Shown here: piece by piece, positions 1 to 11,030 of the stretch
Layout: each line of letters opens with the position of its first letter
Numbering within the stretch: position 1 is the stretch's first letter
Source of the DNA: Palaemon carinicauda
Taxonomy: Eukaryota > Arthropoda > Malacostraca > Decapoda > Palaemonidae
Assembly (NCBI RefSeq): GCF_036898095.1
Contig: NC_090743.1
Location: 24,093,926 to 24,157,925, forward strand
Direction: 5' to 3'
Length of the DNA stretch: 64,000 bases
Translations under genes and position numbers: made by a program
The notes under the pieces: model-generated
Databases searched by the model: none
What the model saw: only the letters and a program-made list of their open reading frames with translations
Told to the model about the DNA's origin: nothing

Positions 1-1100
1 GAATGCTCGAGTGCTTGGACGAGGATTGAAACTGGTAGACGAGAATAATCATGAATGGGAGTTAAATCAGTTGTTGTTTGCGGATGATACTGTACTGGTT
101 GCAGATGCGGAAGAGAAGCTTGGCCGATTAGTGACAGAATTTGAAAGGTTATGTGAGAGAAGGATGTTGAGAGTTAATGTGGGTAAGAGTACGGTTATGA
201 GATGTACAAGAAGGGAAGGTGGTGCGACGTTGAATGTCATGTTGAATGGAGTGTTACTTGAGGAGGTGGATCAGTTTAAGTACTTGGGGTCTGATGTTGC
301 AGTAAATGGTGGAGTGGAAGCAGATGTACGTCAGAGAGTGAATGAAGAATGCAAAGTGTTGGGGGCAGTGAAGGGAGTGGTAAAGAATAGAGAATGGGCA
401 TGAATGCAAAGAGACTTCTGTATGAGAAAGTGATTGTACCAACTGTGATGTATGGATCGGAGTTGTGGGGAATGAAAGTGACGGAGAGACAGAAATTGAA
501 TGCGTTTGAGATGAAGTGTCTAAGGAGTATGGCTGGTATATCTCGAGTTGATAGGATTAGGAACGAAGTAGTGAGGGTGAGAACGTGTAAGAAATGAGTT
601 AGCAGCTAGAGTGGATATGAATGTGATGAGGTGGTTTGGCCATATTGAGAGAATGGAAAATGGCTGTCTGCTAAAGAAGGTGATGAATGCAAAAGTTGAC
701 GGGAGAAGTACAGAAGGAAGGCCAAGGTTTGGTTGGATGAATGGAGTGAAGAAAGCTCTGGGTGATAGGAGGATAGATGTGAGAGAGGCAAGAGAGCGTG
801 CTAGAAATAGGAATAAATGGCGAGTGATTGTGACGCAGTTCCAGTAGGCCCTGCTGCTTCCTCCGGTCACGTTGGATGACCGCGGAGGTAGCAGCAGTAG
901 GGGATTCAGCGTTATGAAGCTTCATATGTGGTGGATAACGGGGGAGGGTGGGGTGTGGCACCCTAGCAGTACCAGCCGAACTAGGTTGCGTCTTTTGTAA
1001 GGCTGGGAGGAACGTAGAGATGAAAGGTCCCCTTTTTTTATTTGTTTGATGACAGCTACCCCCCAAAATTGGGGGAAGTGCCTTGGTATATGTATGCATT
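1..1100 (+). mobile_element. RTE-like non-LTR retrotransposon, 3' part (pseudogene)
   Basis: Reverse-transcriptase C-terminal half of a LINE, cut by the window start. The first open stretch (11-403) has the catalytic LLFADDTVLVAD box and the downstream YLGSDVAVNGG block. It shifts frame near 394 into PTVMYGSELWGMKV, and again near 600 into the RWFGHIERMENG and GRPRFGWMNGVKK blocks, ending at 847. A 3' UTR with a CCCCAAAATTGGGG palindrome and a short TATATGTATG tail ends near 1100. The two copies at 15769-16770 and 50008-50985 share this 3' end. RTE is my best clade guess; the frameshifts make it dead. Confidence 0.8.
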
Positions 1101-1640
1101 AATTAAAAGTTGCTTTTCTTTCACTTGAAAATGGTTGACCACAAGCTGAACATACTGCTCCCTAAGAGGGACTGATAAGCTACCACATTCTTCAGACCTT
1201 TTGTCCACATCACATCACACTAATGCCCTCGACATGTTATACAAAGAGGATGAGTATCTTTATCACTTTGCAATAAATGCCGTGAACAATTACAATAAGA
1301 ATGCATAATAAATCCCAAATAAGACATCCTCTAAATAACTCCTTAAATCCCATAATCACTATCTGGATTAGCAAGCAGAATAAGATGGATCGCTCCTCAA
1401 CCAGACCAGATCAACAAAACTGAAAACAATAAGTGTGATGGTAACTTAGCCAAGCACCGTTCACCGCCACACAAACTTAATACTTCAATGGAGGGCAAGG
1501 GTATCAGATTAACTTTAAGGGTAAACATCGACATTGTAGCAGCTTTAAGACAGAAGCCTTAGGAAAATCAGGAGGGTTTCATAGAAATAACCAAAAAGAA
1601 CGTATTACAATAGACAACATTTCATAGCACATCGGCTTTT
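1101..1640. other. No recognised feature
   Basis: About 540 bases of AT-rich sequence between two LINE fragments. I see no coding potential, splice-flanked exon or known repeat in it. Confidence 0.4.
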
Positions 1641-2280
1641 TAATAGATCATCATCATCATCTCCTTCTACGCCTATTGACGCAAAAAGGCCTCGGTTAAG
1701 ATTTCGCCAGTTGTCTCTATATTGAGCATTTAATTCAATACTTCTCCATTCATCAACTACTTCACGCTTCATATTGCTCAGCCATGTAGGACTGGGTCTT
1801 CCAACTCTTCTAGTGCCTTGTGGAGGCCAACTGAACGTTTGGTAAACTAATCTCTCATGGGGAGTGCGAAGAGCGTGCCCAAACCATCTTCATCTACCCT
1901 TCATCATGATTTCATCCATATATGGCACTCGAGTAATCACTCTTATAGTTTCATTTCTAATCCTGTCCTGTCATTCAACTTCTAATATCCTTCGGAGGGC
2001 TATGTTCTCAATTCTACTAAATCTATTGGAGATTGTTTCATTGTCATACCATGACTCAAGTCCATAGAGTAACACCGACCTCACTAAAATGATATATAGT
2101 CTGATTTTTATATTCAATTTCAAGCAATTTCATTTCCAAATTTTACTTAACCTAGCCATTTGCCTGATTGTCTTTTTTTAATCTTTCACTTAACTCTAAT
2201 TCTAAAGACCCTGTATTGGAGACCATAGTTCCTAAATTCTTAAATGATTTTACCTCATTAATCCTTTCCCCTTCTAATAA
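1640..2280 (-). mobile_element. Second LINE family, 5'-truncated 3' end
   Basis: Minus-strand fragment of a LINE whose better copy lies at 16795-17480. Its 3' end is an ATC/GAT microsatellite at about 1650-1665, followed on the minus strand by the conserved AGGCCTTTTTGCGTCAATAG segment and RT C-terminal coding remnants. All three copies in the window (here, 16795-17480 and 52850-53290) end at the same GAT-type tail, which fits target-primed reverse transcription with 5' truncation. The clade is not assigned. Confidence 0.65.
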
Positions 2281-2332
2281 TATGACAAATTCGTAGATAA
2301 TTTGTATTTTTCCTAACTATACAAACCTTAGC

Positions 2333-2425
2333 TATTTAATAGGGGTATTACTTTCAGCGTAGCTGAAATGACGAGCCATTAATTTTTAACGAGGGTTTAC
2401 TACCCACACCACTAGTTAGCGGGGG
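2333..2425 (+). repeat. DIRS-B copy 1 inverted repeat, 3' side of element
   Basis: Inverted repeat arm matching 9625-9717 in reverse complement with a few mismatches. It contains the hairpin TTTCAGCGTAGCTGAAA, which also recurs in imperfect form in the other family B copies. Confidence 0.85.
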
Positions 2426-2534
2426 TAGGGGAGGGTAACTTGCTACCCCCCTCCCCTCTCACACACCTGTGCTTGAGCTCACTTTGCTTGGAGGTAGGAC
2501 TTCAAGGGGGATAGGGCTGGCGGATAAGTTTGTT

Positions 2535-2635
2535 TAAATAGCTAAGGTTTGTATAGTTAGGAAAAATACAAATTATCTACGAATTTGTCATTTGTTCCGT
2601 AACTGGAATACAAACCACGCTATTTAATAGGGGTG
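2535..2635 (+). repeat. DIRS-B copy 1 internal complementary region (circle-junction copy)
   Basis: The first half (to about 2590) is the reverse complement of the element's left end at 2283-2335. The second half (from about 2590) is the reverse complement of its right end at 9711-9748. The two halves are fused without a spacer, as expected of the internal complementary region in DIRS1-type elements, which is used to template the ends through a circular intermediate. Confidence 0.85.
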
Positions 2636-3118
2636 ACTCACCCATTACGAAGGGTGGACGTCCCAGCCACTCTGGCTTTCGGCTTTACCCAGGGGCTCCT
2701 TATCCGAGTGTATCAGTACTCAAAAACAGAGTCCCTGCGCCTCTCTAAAACCTTGTTACTCAAGGTTCGCGGCCTACGCAAGCTGTGTGTTGAGGTCTGT
2801 AGAACTGTGACTGTCCTGGTAAAGTTATTCTTTGTTCTTTAGAAGGAAAAACTGCGCAACTAGGACTTTCCCAAAACCACCTCGTCAGGGTCTAGGGACG
2901 TAACAGTATTAGTCTTAATACTAGGTACACAAGGATCATGGTTTACCTGCAGTGGTTTGAGGTCAGCTATGCAGAGAACTCAGGATGCTGCTTTCCCCAA
3001 GAGAGGGGAGAATGAAGAAAAGAATAAGGGCCAGTCAAACCTTTTCATTCACGCAGACTAAAACCGGGTAACAATGCCCTCAACCTTCTGCTATTTATCC
3101 AATAAGGAGCTTGAGGTT

Positions 3119-4090
3119 TTAAACCAGCTGTTTTGCAGCCACCACAGGACCGATAGAGAACGTATCGAGTCTCCTGTGGGTCACGTCTTGCAGGTAGTGG
3201 GATGTGAACGTGGTCTGATGCTTCCATACCTCAGCTTGAAGAACCTGCGTCACTGAGAAGTTTCTCTTGCATGCCAGGGACGTAGCTACGCCCCTGACAT
3301 CATGAGCTCTGGGGCGACGTGACGGAGGAGGGTCTGGATTCAGTGCATGGTCTATGACCTTACGAATCCATGCTGAGATGGTGTTCTTGGTGACCCTCCT
3401 CTTGGTCCTTCCTGCGCTGACAAATAGTGCAGGCACACGAGGACGGGCTGCGGCTGTTCTCTTAAGATACAGCCTCAAACTCCTCACAGGGCATAGTAAG
3501 AGATGGTCTGGGTCATCTGTTACAGAACGGAGACTAGAAATCCGGAAGGAGTCGAATCGTGGATCCGCTACTCCCGGGTTCTGAGTCTTAGCAATAAACT
3601 CAGGGACGAAGCTGAACGTTACCTCTCCCCATCCCCTTGAATGAGCGATGTCGTATGAGAGACCATGAAGTTCACCGACTCGCTTGGCCGAAGCCAAAGC
3701 TAGGTGGCAATCGGTTGCCTGGCGTAATGGTTCATAGGGAGGTCTCTTAAGAGACCTGAGAACTCAAACCACGTTCCATGGGGGAGATCTCACTTCTGAC
3801 TGGGGGCAGGTAAGTTCATAACTCCGTATGAGTAAAGAAAGTTCTAGCGATGAAGAAATGTCCATTCCTTTCAGTCTGAAGGCGAGGCTTAAGGCTGAGC
3901 GATAGCCTTTCACTGCCGAGACTGATGGGCGCATTTCTTCACGCAAATACACGAGGAACTCCGCTATTGTTGGAATAGTGGCATCGAGTGGAGAGATACC
4001 CCTTCCATGACACAAACCACAGAAGACTTTCCACTTTGCCTGGTAGACTGCTGCTGATGACTTACGCAGGTATCCAGCCATCCTAATCAC
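3119..4090 (-). pseudogene. DIRS-B copy 1 tyrosine recombinase (one internal stop)
   Basis: DIRS-type tyrosine recombinase that would integrate the circular DNA copy. One reading frame spans 4090-3119, broken only by a TGA at 3764-3766. The N-terminal part (MAGYLRKSSAAVYQAKWKVF ... VKGYRSALSLAF) is the helical core-binding domain. The C-terminal part keeps the catalytic boxes: AKRVGELHG (Arg I), AHDVRGVATS (His-x-x-Arg II) and TSHYLQDV (the nucleophilic Tyr). LLLCPVRSLRLYLKRT is the conserved linker before box II. Confidence 0.85.
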
Positions 4091-5150
4091 AACTTGTTGC
4101 GAAAATCCTCTCTGAGAGAGGAGATGCCGGATAGTCTCCAGGAGTGAAGTCGTAGTGAAGCTACGGCTTTGTGGAATATGTTGGCATGTGGTTGTTTGAG
4201 TAGATTGTGTCGTGGAGAGAGTTCTCTTGGGGGCTCCATTAGGAGCTGCAGAAGGTCAGGAAACCATTCTGCGTGATGCCATAGAGGAGCTAAGAGGGTC
4301 ACTGAAAGATTGACCGATGTTCTGGTCTTGTTGAGTACCCTCCTCATCAGACAGAACGGGGGAAAGGCGTAAACGTCGATGTTGTCCCACCGTTGTTGGA
4401 AAGCATCTTACCAGAGAGCCCTGGGGTCTGGGACTGGGGAACAATACAGCAGGAGCGTGAAGTTCAGATCTTTGCAAAGAGGTCCACAGTCGGAGAACCT
4501 CACAAAGTCAGGACTTTGTTGGCTACTAGATGATCCAAAGACCACTCGGTACTCACTATCTGAGATGCTCTGCTTAGGTTGTCGGCGAGCACATTCCTTT
4601 TGCCCGGAATGAAGCGTGCCGATAGTAGTATCGAGTGGACTTCGGCCCATCTCAGTATCTCTACTGCTAGATGGGATGGCTGCTGCGAAAAAGTACCTCC
4701 TTGCTTGTTGATGTAAGCCACTAATGTGGTGTTGTCGCTCATCACCACCACTGAGTGGCCTGTCAGGAACTGTTGGAACTGTTGAAGGGCTAGAAAGACG
4801 GCCTTCATCTCTAGGAGATTTATGTAGAGGTACTTTTCTGACTCTGACCAGAGGCCTGAGGTCGTGTGGTGCAGCACGTGGTCCCCCACACTTTTTTTTT
4901 GAAGTGTCTGAGAACAGCATCAAATCCGGGAGGAGGACGAGAAGGTCCACTCCCTTTCGTAGATTCTCGTCTGTCACCCACCACTCAAGGTCTGTCAGTT
5001 CCGCTGATCCCATGGGATCCGGATGTCCGGGGAGTTGTGAGCTTGATTCCACCAGGACTTGAGTTGCCACTGGAGGGATCTCATCCTGAGGCGACCATTG
5101 GGGACTAGACGGGCCAGCGATGAAAGGTGACCGAGGAGACGTAACCACGT
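4087..5150 (-). pseudogene. DIRS-B copy 1 RNase H and methyltransferase-like region
   Basis: Within 4500-4889, VVVMSDNTTLVAYINKQGG and KRNVLADNLSRASQI are the RNase H catalytic blocks, next to the glutamate segment NLLEMKAVFLAL. After a frameshift, 4347-4087 carries RRVLNKTR and LTLLAPLWHHAEWFPDLLQL, the region that follows RNase H in DIRS pol proteins and is often described as a Dam-like methyltransferase. Frame changes near 4480 and 4350 make the region non-functional. It sits between RT and the recombinase, as in DIRS1-type elements. Confidence 0.75.
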
Positions 5151-5254
5151 TTGGGCTGGAAGTTCTTCTCGTCTGAGAAAAGATCTTGCGACCTTTCTCA
5201 GCCTTGTTATCCTGTCGTCTGATGGGAAGGCTTTGTGAAGATTGGAGTCTATGA

Positions 5255-5964
5255 TCATGCCTGAAGTATACCAGTCTCTGTGTAGGAAGCAGAGAAGACT
5301 TCGAGATTTACCATGATCACCAGATCCTGGCAAAGTCTCAGAAGTTTGTCTCGGTGTAGAAGAAGGGTTGACACCGAGTCTGTTAGGATTAGCCAGTCGT
5401 CCAGATAACGGAGGAGACGGATGCCAATCCTGTGTGCCCAAGATGGCACTAGGGCAAACACACTGATGAAAACTTGGGGTGCTGTGGAAAGACCGAAGCA
5501 CAGCACCTCCTTGAAGACGGATGGACTGGGATCTGGAAGTACGCGTCCTTTAGGTCCAGTGTACACATGAAGTCTTGAGGTCTTACTGCTAGTCTGACCG
5601 TGTATGCCATCTCCATGCTGAACGGAGTTTGTTTGACAAACTTGTTCACGGCTGAGAGGTCGATGACTGGTCTCCAGCCTCCAGACGCCTTTCTTACAAA
5701 AAAGAGTCGACTGAAGAAGCCCGGGGACCCATCGAGGACCTCTTGGAGAGTGCCCTTCTTCAACAGGGTCTGGACTTCTGCCCAAAGGGCTTGCCCCCTT
5801 GCCAATCCCATGGCAAGGGAGTCTAATGACACTGGATTCCTGGTCAGGGGAGGTAGATATGTTATGAACGGGACGCGATAACCTAGACGGATCACGGAGA
5901 TTGTCCAGGAATCGGACCCGAGTTGCTTCCACCTGTCTGAGCAACTTTGTAGGTATCCCCCCAC
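5255..5964 (-). pseudogene. DIRS-B copy 1 reverse transcriptase (frameshifted)
   Basis: RT domain. The frame 5964-5449 has SGGWRPVIDLSAVNKFV and the first catalytic box CTLDLKDAYFQIPVHP. After a frameshift near 5490 the frame ending at 5255 has EVLCFGLSTAPQVF and the catalytic RYLDDWLIL. All motifs are ordered as in DIRS RT. The gag basic tail lies directly upstream on the minus strand. Confidence 0.85.
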
Positions 5965-5992
5965 TGGTGGAAACGCAGGGGGAGTGCCTATC

Positions 5993-8900
5993 CTAGCGTT
6001 TGCGGCCTTGGCTGCTTCCTCTAGGAATTTTCCCTCCCCTGGAGAACTTTTTGCCTTGCCTGTCCTTGACAGGAAAGGTCTTAGACACCACTGTCTTCGC
6101 TGCTGTTTTTGTTGTCGCGGTTTTGGTTGGACGGGACTGCTGGGGTGCTAGAGGTTTATAGGGCTTAGTTGTTAAAGCCCTATGGAGGAGGGAGTCTCGA
6201 TAAGACTTCCTCCACCTCTCGGCAGCAAGTTTCACGTCCTTAGGTTCAAACAGATGGGGCCCCTCTAGGGAGGAATGTCTGAGCCTATTTATCTCGACGC
6301 TTGGGACCTGTTGGTGGAACCTCTCAGAAACTGCATCTTGGCATTTCAAGATGGTGTTTGCCCACAAGTTCGAGACTTGGTGGGCAAGAAACTTGATCAT
6401 CGTGTGAGTGCCTGAGAGTAAGAAGGTCTCCATTGCTTTCCTGGTACGCTCCTTGGAAAAATCCTTGGATCGTATCAGGATACCAAGGTCCCTAACCAGA
6501 TGTCCAGCCACAAAGTGGCTTGCATCGCATACTTGGTGACCTTTTCCTGGTTAAGGACCTCGGTTGCCGAGAACGAGACCTACCAGCTGGAGTCTCTCTC
6601 AAGAGGGACTCCCTTGGTTAGCTCTTCCAGAGTGGTGAAGAGGAAGAGCTGAACTGGGTTCCTCCAGGATCTCAAAGTACCTCCTTTGCTGTACGCGAAG
6701 AGGTGGGAGGAGCTTGTTCGTAGCGCTGGCATGGTTGGAGGAGGCAAACTCGGAGAGCTGTTGGGAGATCTCGTCCCTGGTACTCTTCAACCCTTGAGAC
6801 CAGGGCAGGGCTGCACTGGTCTTTGAGGGTTTTTGAGTACCAAAGATGTGGTCTAAGACCATGTCTTTGCCCTCTTGAGGGGTATCTCCGGGTAGGAAAA
6901 CCTATTGAGAACCCTAATTAGAGTCAGAACCTGCTAGAATGCATGCTCTGATTCTTGTTGGTCTCCTCCTGATGTAGGACTTGCAGCGTAGTCTCCTTCT
7001 ATCCCCAAGAGCTCTTCTTAGGGTGAGTCGCGGACATTCCTTGAGTGGCTGGCTGGCTGTCTCCGTTCTAGCCCTAGTGGAGGACTTTGGTAGAGTTTTG
7101 GAGTCTTTGGACTCCTTCCAAGGAAGGAGAAAAGACTCCAACATCAAAGGCCTGTGTGTCATGTCCCTCCTGGTCTCAGATTGCGGGGAACTCTCCTCCC
7201 GCGGTTCCCTTGGTGACAGATGGTCTTCGTCCGACAGGGAGGGAGAGTATCCCCGAGAAACTGGATGGTCTGCACGGAGTCAACTTCTCCCTCGGGAAAG
7301 TGACCGCGTCAGAAGCTCCTCTTTTCCTCTACAAAGGGGTAGAAGAAGCCATGGTTCCGTGTCTTAAGTCCAGAGCTATAGGTTGCTCTGATGAGCGGTC
7401 AGACAGGACTGGCTTGAAAGCCTGTGTTACGGCTCTAACTAAGGCACTGAACCAAGGCTGCTGACTGACGGATGTACTGTCAGACAGATCTCCTGAAGGG
7501 AAAGGGAACGAAGGTTCCCTACGAGGAGTCACTGTAATAGGTGGGTCCACCTCAGAAGGCAGTTTAGGGATCCTGAACCCCTCTGCTTGTGTTTGTTTCC
7601 CTTCTCCCGCAGGGCTCGCTGGAATGCGTTTGCGGGTAGGGGAATAAGGCGATGGCGACCTTACCGAGTGTAGATCCTGCACCCGTGCCTGTTGGTGTGC
7701 GTGCTCGCGCATGGGAGAATATTGATGCGCGTGCTCGCACGGGAGAATATTGGCACACACGCGGGCGTGCTGGAGAGTATTGGCGCGCACATGAGCGTGC
7801 GGAAGAGTATAGGCGTGAGTGCGTAGGTGAGAATTGGCGCGCGGGCACGTGGTGGCGCGCGCGTCTCTGTGCGTGCGTGCGGGAGATATTTGGCACGCAG
7901 GTGAGCACAAATGTCCAGGAAAGCGCCGGTGCGCCTGTGAGAGTTGGCGCGTAGGTGAGGGCTGCGATATGATTGCTCTTAGGAGAGCGTTGGCGTGCAG
8001 GAAAGCACTGGCACATAGGAGAGCGCTGGCAAGAGGGAGAGTCCTGGCGCGTAGGAGAGCGTTGGCGCACAGGAGATCGTGGGCGCGCAAGAGAGCACAA
8101 GCGCGCTGTAGTGCGCTGGCGACCCTTGGGGTGTGAGCGCAGGGTGTGCAGGTGAACGTGGGCGTGTGGCGCGCAGGAGAGCGTTGACGTGCAGGTGAAC
8201 GTTGGCGCGCAGGCGCATGAGTCTGCTGCCTTCTGTGAGGGCGAGCAGGTGAAGGGGCGTGCCAAAGCGCTGTAGAGTGACGAGCTGCTGGCGAGCGCAG
8301 AAGGTCTGTCGGATTGCGAGCTGCAGGGTGATGGCGCGCAGCTGCACACTTTGGTAGGGCTACAGTAGGCTCTACCGGTGACAGGAATGGTGATGGTAGG
8401 TCGGCAGGTCTGGAGGATGGATGGTCGGCATGCCCTTTGTAAGGGCGACCATCCACTGAAGGGGATCATGAACGATCGGCAGAGAGGTCCAGGGCTGAAG
8501 TCACAAGACTGGTTGCAGGAGCAGTGATGATTGATGTATGAAGGTCTGAATGCAGCGGAGGCTCCTCTGCAGGGGACTGCAGCGACGACAATGAACCAAA
8601 GAGGTTCCTCTTCACTGCTGGTGAAGGGAGACCTCTAAGGCGGAGAGGAAGGCGTGCCTTCCGACGGATGCGCCCTCTGGGGGCCGTTGGATCAGCAAGC
8701 TGACCGTGCGCCGCAGCAGTCCTCTGAAGAGGAGCCTCTATAAGTGAACTCCCCCGAGGGGAAAAACACTTGCAGGAGAGACAGACGTTGAACTTAAGTT
8801 TCCCCCTTGGAGGATGATCAGGAACGGGGGAAACTAAGTCGGCAGCGACCGCTGTAGAGTTTGGAGTGGCAAAGATGGATGAAACCGCATGAGACACCTT

Positions 8901-9466
8901 TGACACAACAACGTCGACAAAGGTCAGGGGATCTACCTCTGCCGGCAACGATGATTGCTTAACAGAAGCACCCATGCAGATGAACTGCAGCAAGTCTTCC
9001 TTGGAGGGCGGAACCGTAAGCCCCAAGGAAAACCAAATCTGTAAGAGGGGAGTTTGTGACAAGGCCTCACCCAGGGGGAGAGGTGGGGCTGCTTCGCTAG
9101 GGGAAGCAACATCATCTCTCGAGAACCGAGGTTGGCCGATAATAACTTGGTCTACGCTACTACTCGGTCTCTTGTAAGAGACCGAACAAGTAGGAGCTTC
9201 GGAGGAGGGTCGGGAGACGGAAGAAGAGGCCTTGGGTTTTTCTTCCTTCAAAGAAACCTTTGAAGGAGAAATATCCGGCTTGGACTTCTTCCGCCGTCGC
9301 ACAAACCTCTCCCACTGGAAGAAGACCACTCCCTACACTCATTGCGCTTATTAACACTATCACACCGTTGACCTCTGCATGAAGGACAAAGGGTGTGAGG
9401 ATCAGTCTCCACCGCCGACATATATGTCCCACAAGGGCGGCTGGAGAGTCCAGGGCAAGTGCGCAT
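5993..9466 (-). pseudogene. DIRS-B copy 1 gag-like region
   Basis: Long gag-like region in several frames. It starts near 9466 with MRTCPGLSSRPCG, then DPHTLCPSCRGQRCD, a cysteine cluster also seen in family A gag. A Ser/Pro-rich region follows (8466-9329). Next comes a low-complexity repeat tract (7650-8350). A helical segment (6511-6000, FLAHQVSNLWANTILKCQDA) leads to a Lys/Arg/Gly-rich tail (KFSRGGKIPRGSSQGRKR) that probably binds nucleic acid. Several frameshifts separate these pieces. Gag identity is inferred from position and composition. Confidence 0.7.
7650..8350. repeat. Degenerate GCG-rich tandem repeat inside DIRS-B gag
   Basis: About 700 bp of short irregular units related to GGCGCGCAGGAGAGCGTT. 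Two minus-strand frames and a stretch of plus-strand frame stay open through it, giving low-complexity peptides such as ARQRSPARQRSPARH. No other copy in the window shows this expansion, apart from a short GCGCGC-rich remnant at about 48420-48460 in DIRS-B copy 3. Confidence 0.8.
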
Positions 9467-9624
9467 GGTCCCAGAAGTCAACTTCACACACACACTAAAA
9501 GAAAAAGAAAAAAACAAAAGTCATTAATGCCTGCCAATATTCAGCGAGGATGAAGAGCGGCAACGTCCCTTAACCATCCGAGCCGAAAGTAAAGTGAGCT
9601 CAATCACAGGTTTTTGAGGGGGAG

Positions 9625-9717
9625 CCCCCGCTAACTAGCGGTATGGGTAGTTAACCCTCGTTAAAAATTAATGGCTCGTCATTTCAGCTACGCCAAAAGT
9701 AATACCCCTATTAAATA
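9625..9717 (-). repeat. DIRS-B copy 1 inverted repeat, 5' side of element
   Basis: Partner of 2333-2425. The element continues to about 9748, where GGAACAAAT is the outer end. Confidence 0.85.
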
Positions 9718-9748
9718 GAGTGGTTTGTTTTCCAGTTACGGAACAAAT

Positions 9749-10339
9749 TTCCTCTTCCATTCTCATCCGTTCTCATCATCTCTGTCTTTCTTCTAGCTAT
9801 CTTCAGCCCAACCTCGTGTGATATTTCATGCATTCTGGTAAGCAAGCATTGCAAATCCTGTGTTCTGCTAACAAGGACAGTATAGGAAGAATAATTTCTT
9901 AAAAGGGAATGTGGCTCCTGCCCTATTTAAGTAGCTTAATGGTAATCACACTCATTTTATACACTTTTATTATCTTTTAATATGTGTCATTTCAATTTTT
10001 TTTTCAATATACACTAGTATAACACACTGTCCAAATTTTATACAATATTCTTATGCTAGTTGCAAGCATTAATTAATCTTATTGCTAAGACTTGTACTCT
10101 TTACTGACTGCTATGTTCAATAACATATACAGGAAACTATAAAACAGTAATATTTCCATAGAAGCTTAAACATACCTTTGATATTACTTAGCATTAGACA
10201 AAATTTAATGTTTAATATAAAAAGGACATGCTGAACTTAAATATATAAGAATCTATAGTTAAAAAATTACAGGTCTTGATAAAGCAATTGCTATTATGCT
10301 AAGCACAAAAAATTGGCTTATTGAGAAAGTCTTGTAATA
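9749..10339. other. No recognised feature
   Basis: AT-rich sequence between DIRS-B copy 1 and a CR1-like LINE. I see no exon or repeat that I recognise. Confidence 0.4.
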
Positions 10340-11030
10340 TTTTTGGATCAATCTATTCTGAAGAAATGTTTCAATTCTTTCCCTGTACCTTGTTCTGAGT
10401 ATTATTCTCCTGTCTGGTCATCAGCTGCTGATTCTCATCTTAATTTGTTGGACATGAAATTAGGGTCTATTAAATTTCTTATTCCAGATCTAGATATAAA
10501 TCTCTGGTCACCGTCATTCAATTAGTTTGTTATGCATGTTGCATAAGATTTTTCATAATTCTGACCATCCTTTGCATTCAGATCTTCCCAGACAGTACCA
10601 TCATGTTTGTAATACTAGGTATGCAGTTAATTCTAATAGTTAGGCTTTCTCCATCATGAGGCGTAATACTACACCGTATTCTAGTTTTATTGCAGCTGTG
10701 ACCAAGTTGTAGAATGATCTCCCTAATTATGTGGTTGAAAAGTTCAAACTTGCAGTAAATGTTTTTATGTTGAACAGGCTGACATAAGTCTTATATTTTA
10801 TATACAAAAAATTTTTTTTTAATGTTGCTACTGTTCTTAAAATATTTTAATTGTTCATAACTTCTCATATAGTTTATTTATTTCCTTATTACCTTTCCTC
10901 ACTGGGCTATTTTTCCCTGTTGGAGCCCTTGGGCTTATTGCATCCTGCTTATCCAACTAGGGTTGTAGCTTAACTAATAATAATAATAATAGTAATAATA
11001 ATAATAGTAATAATAAATAAACTATAACCA
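10340..11030 (+). mobile_element. CR1-like LINE 3' end (5'-truncated, decayed)
   Basis: The open stretch 10343-10525 encodes ILKKCFNSFPVPCSEYYSPV followed by WSSAADSHLNLLD, typical of the extreme C-terminus of CR1/Jockey-type reverse transcriptases. Further decayed remnants follow (for example LPNYVVEKFKLAVNVFMLNR near 10710-10775). The 3' UTR contains CTCACTGGGCTATTTTTCCC and TAGGGTTGTAGCTTA and ends in a (TAA)n tract at about 10975-11020. A related 3' UTR in opposite orientation lies at 14996-15612. Confidence 0.75.

Larger units (their letters stand above)
2283..9748 (-). mobile_element. DIRS-like retrotransposon, family B copy 1 (nearly full length, decayed)
   Basis: A 7.5-kb element coding on the minus strand in the order gag, RT, RNase H, methyltransferase-like region, tyrosine recombinase. 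It has about 93-bp inverted repeats (2333-2425 and 9625-9717) inside slightly longer unique ends. An internal complementary region at 2535-2635 reads as left end joined to right end. There are no LTRs and no DDE integrase. Each coding domain is recognisable, but gag and pol carry frameshifts and the recombinase has one in-frame stop, so the copy is defective. It lies downstream of the ADPRS stop codon. Confidence 0.9.

Noticed and set aside
7329..8456. A 375-codon open frame and a 301-codon frame in another phase as possible genes
   Set aside because: Both run through the GCG-rich repeat inside DIRS-B gag. The unit lacks stops in several frames, so the length is not evidence of a separate gene.
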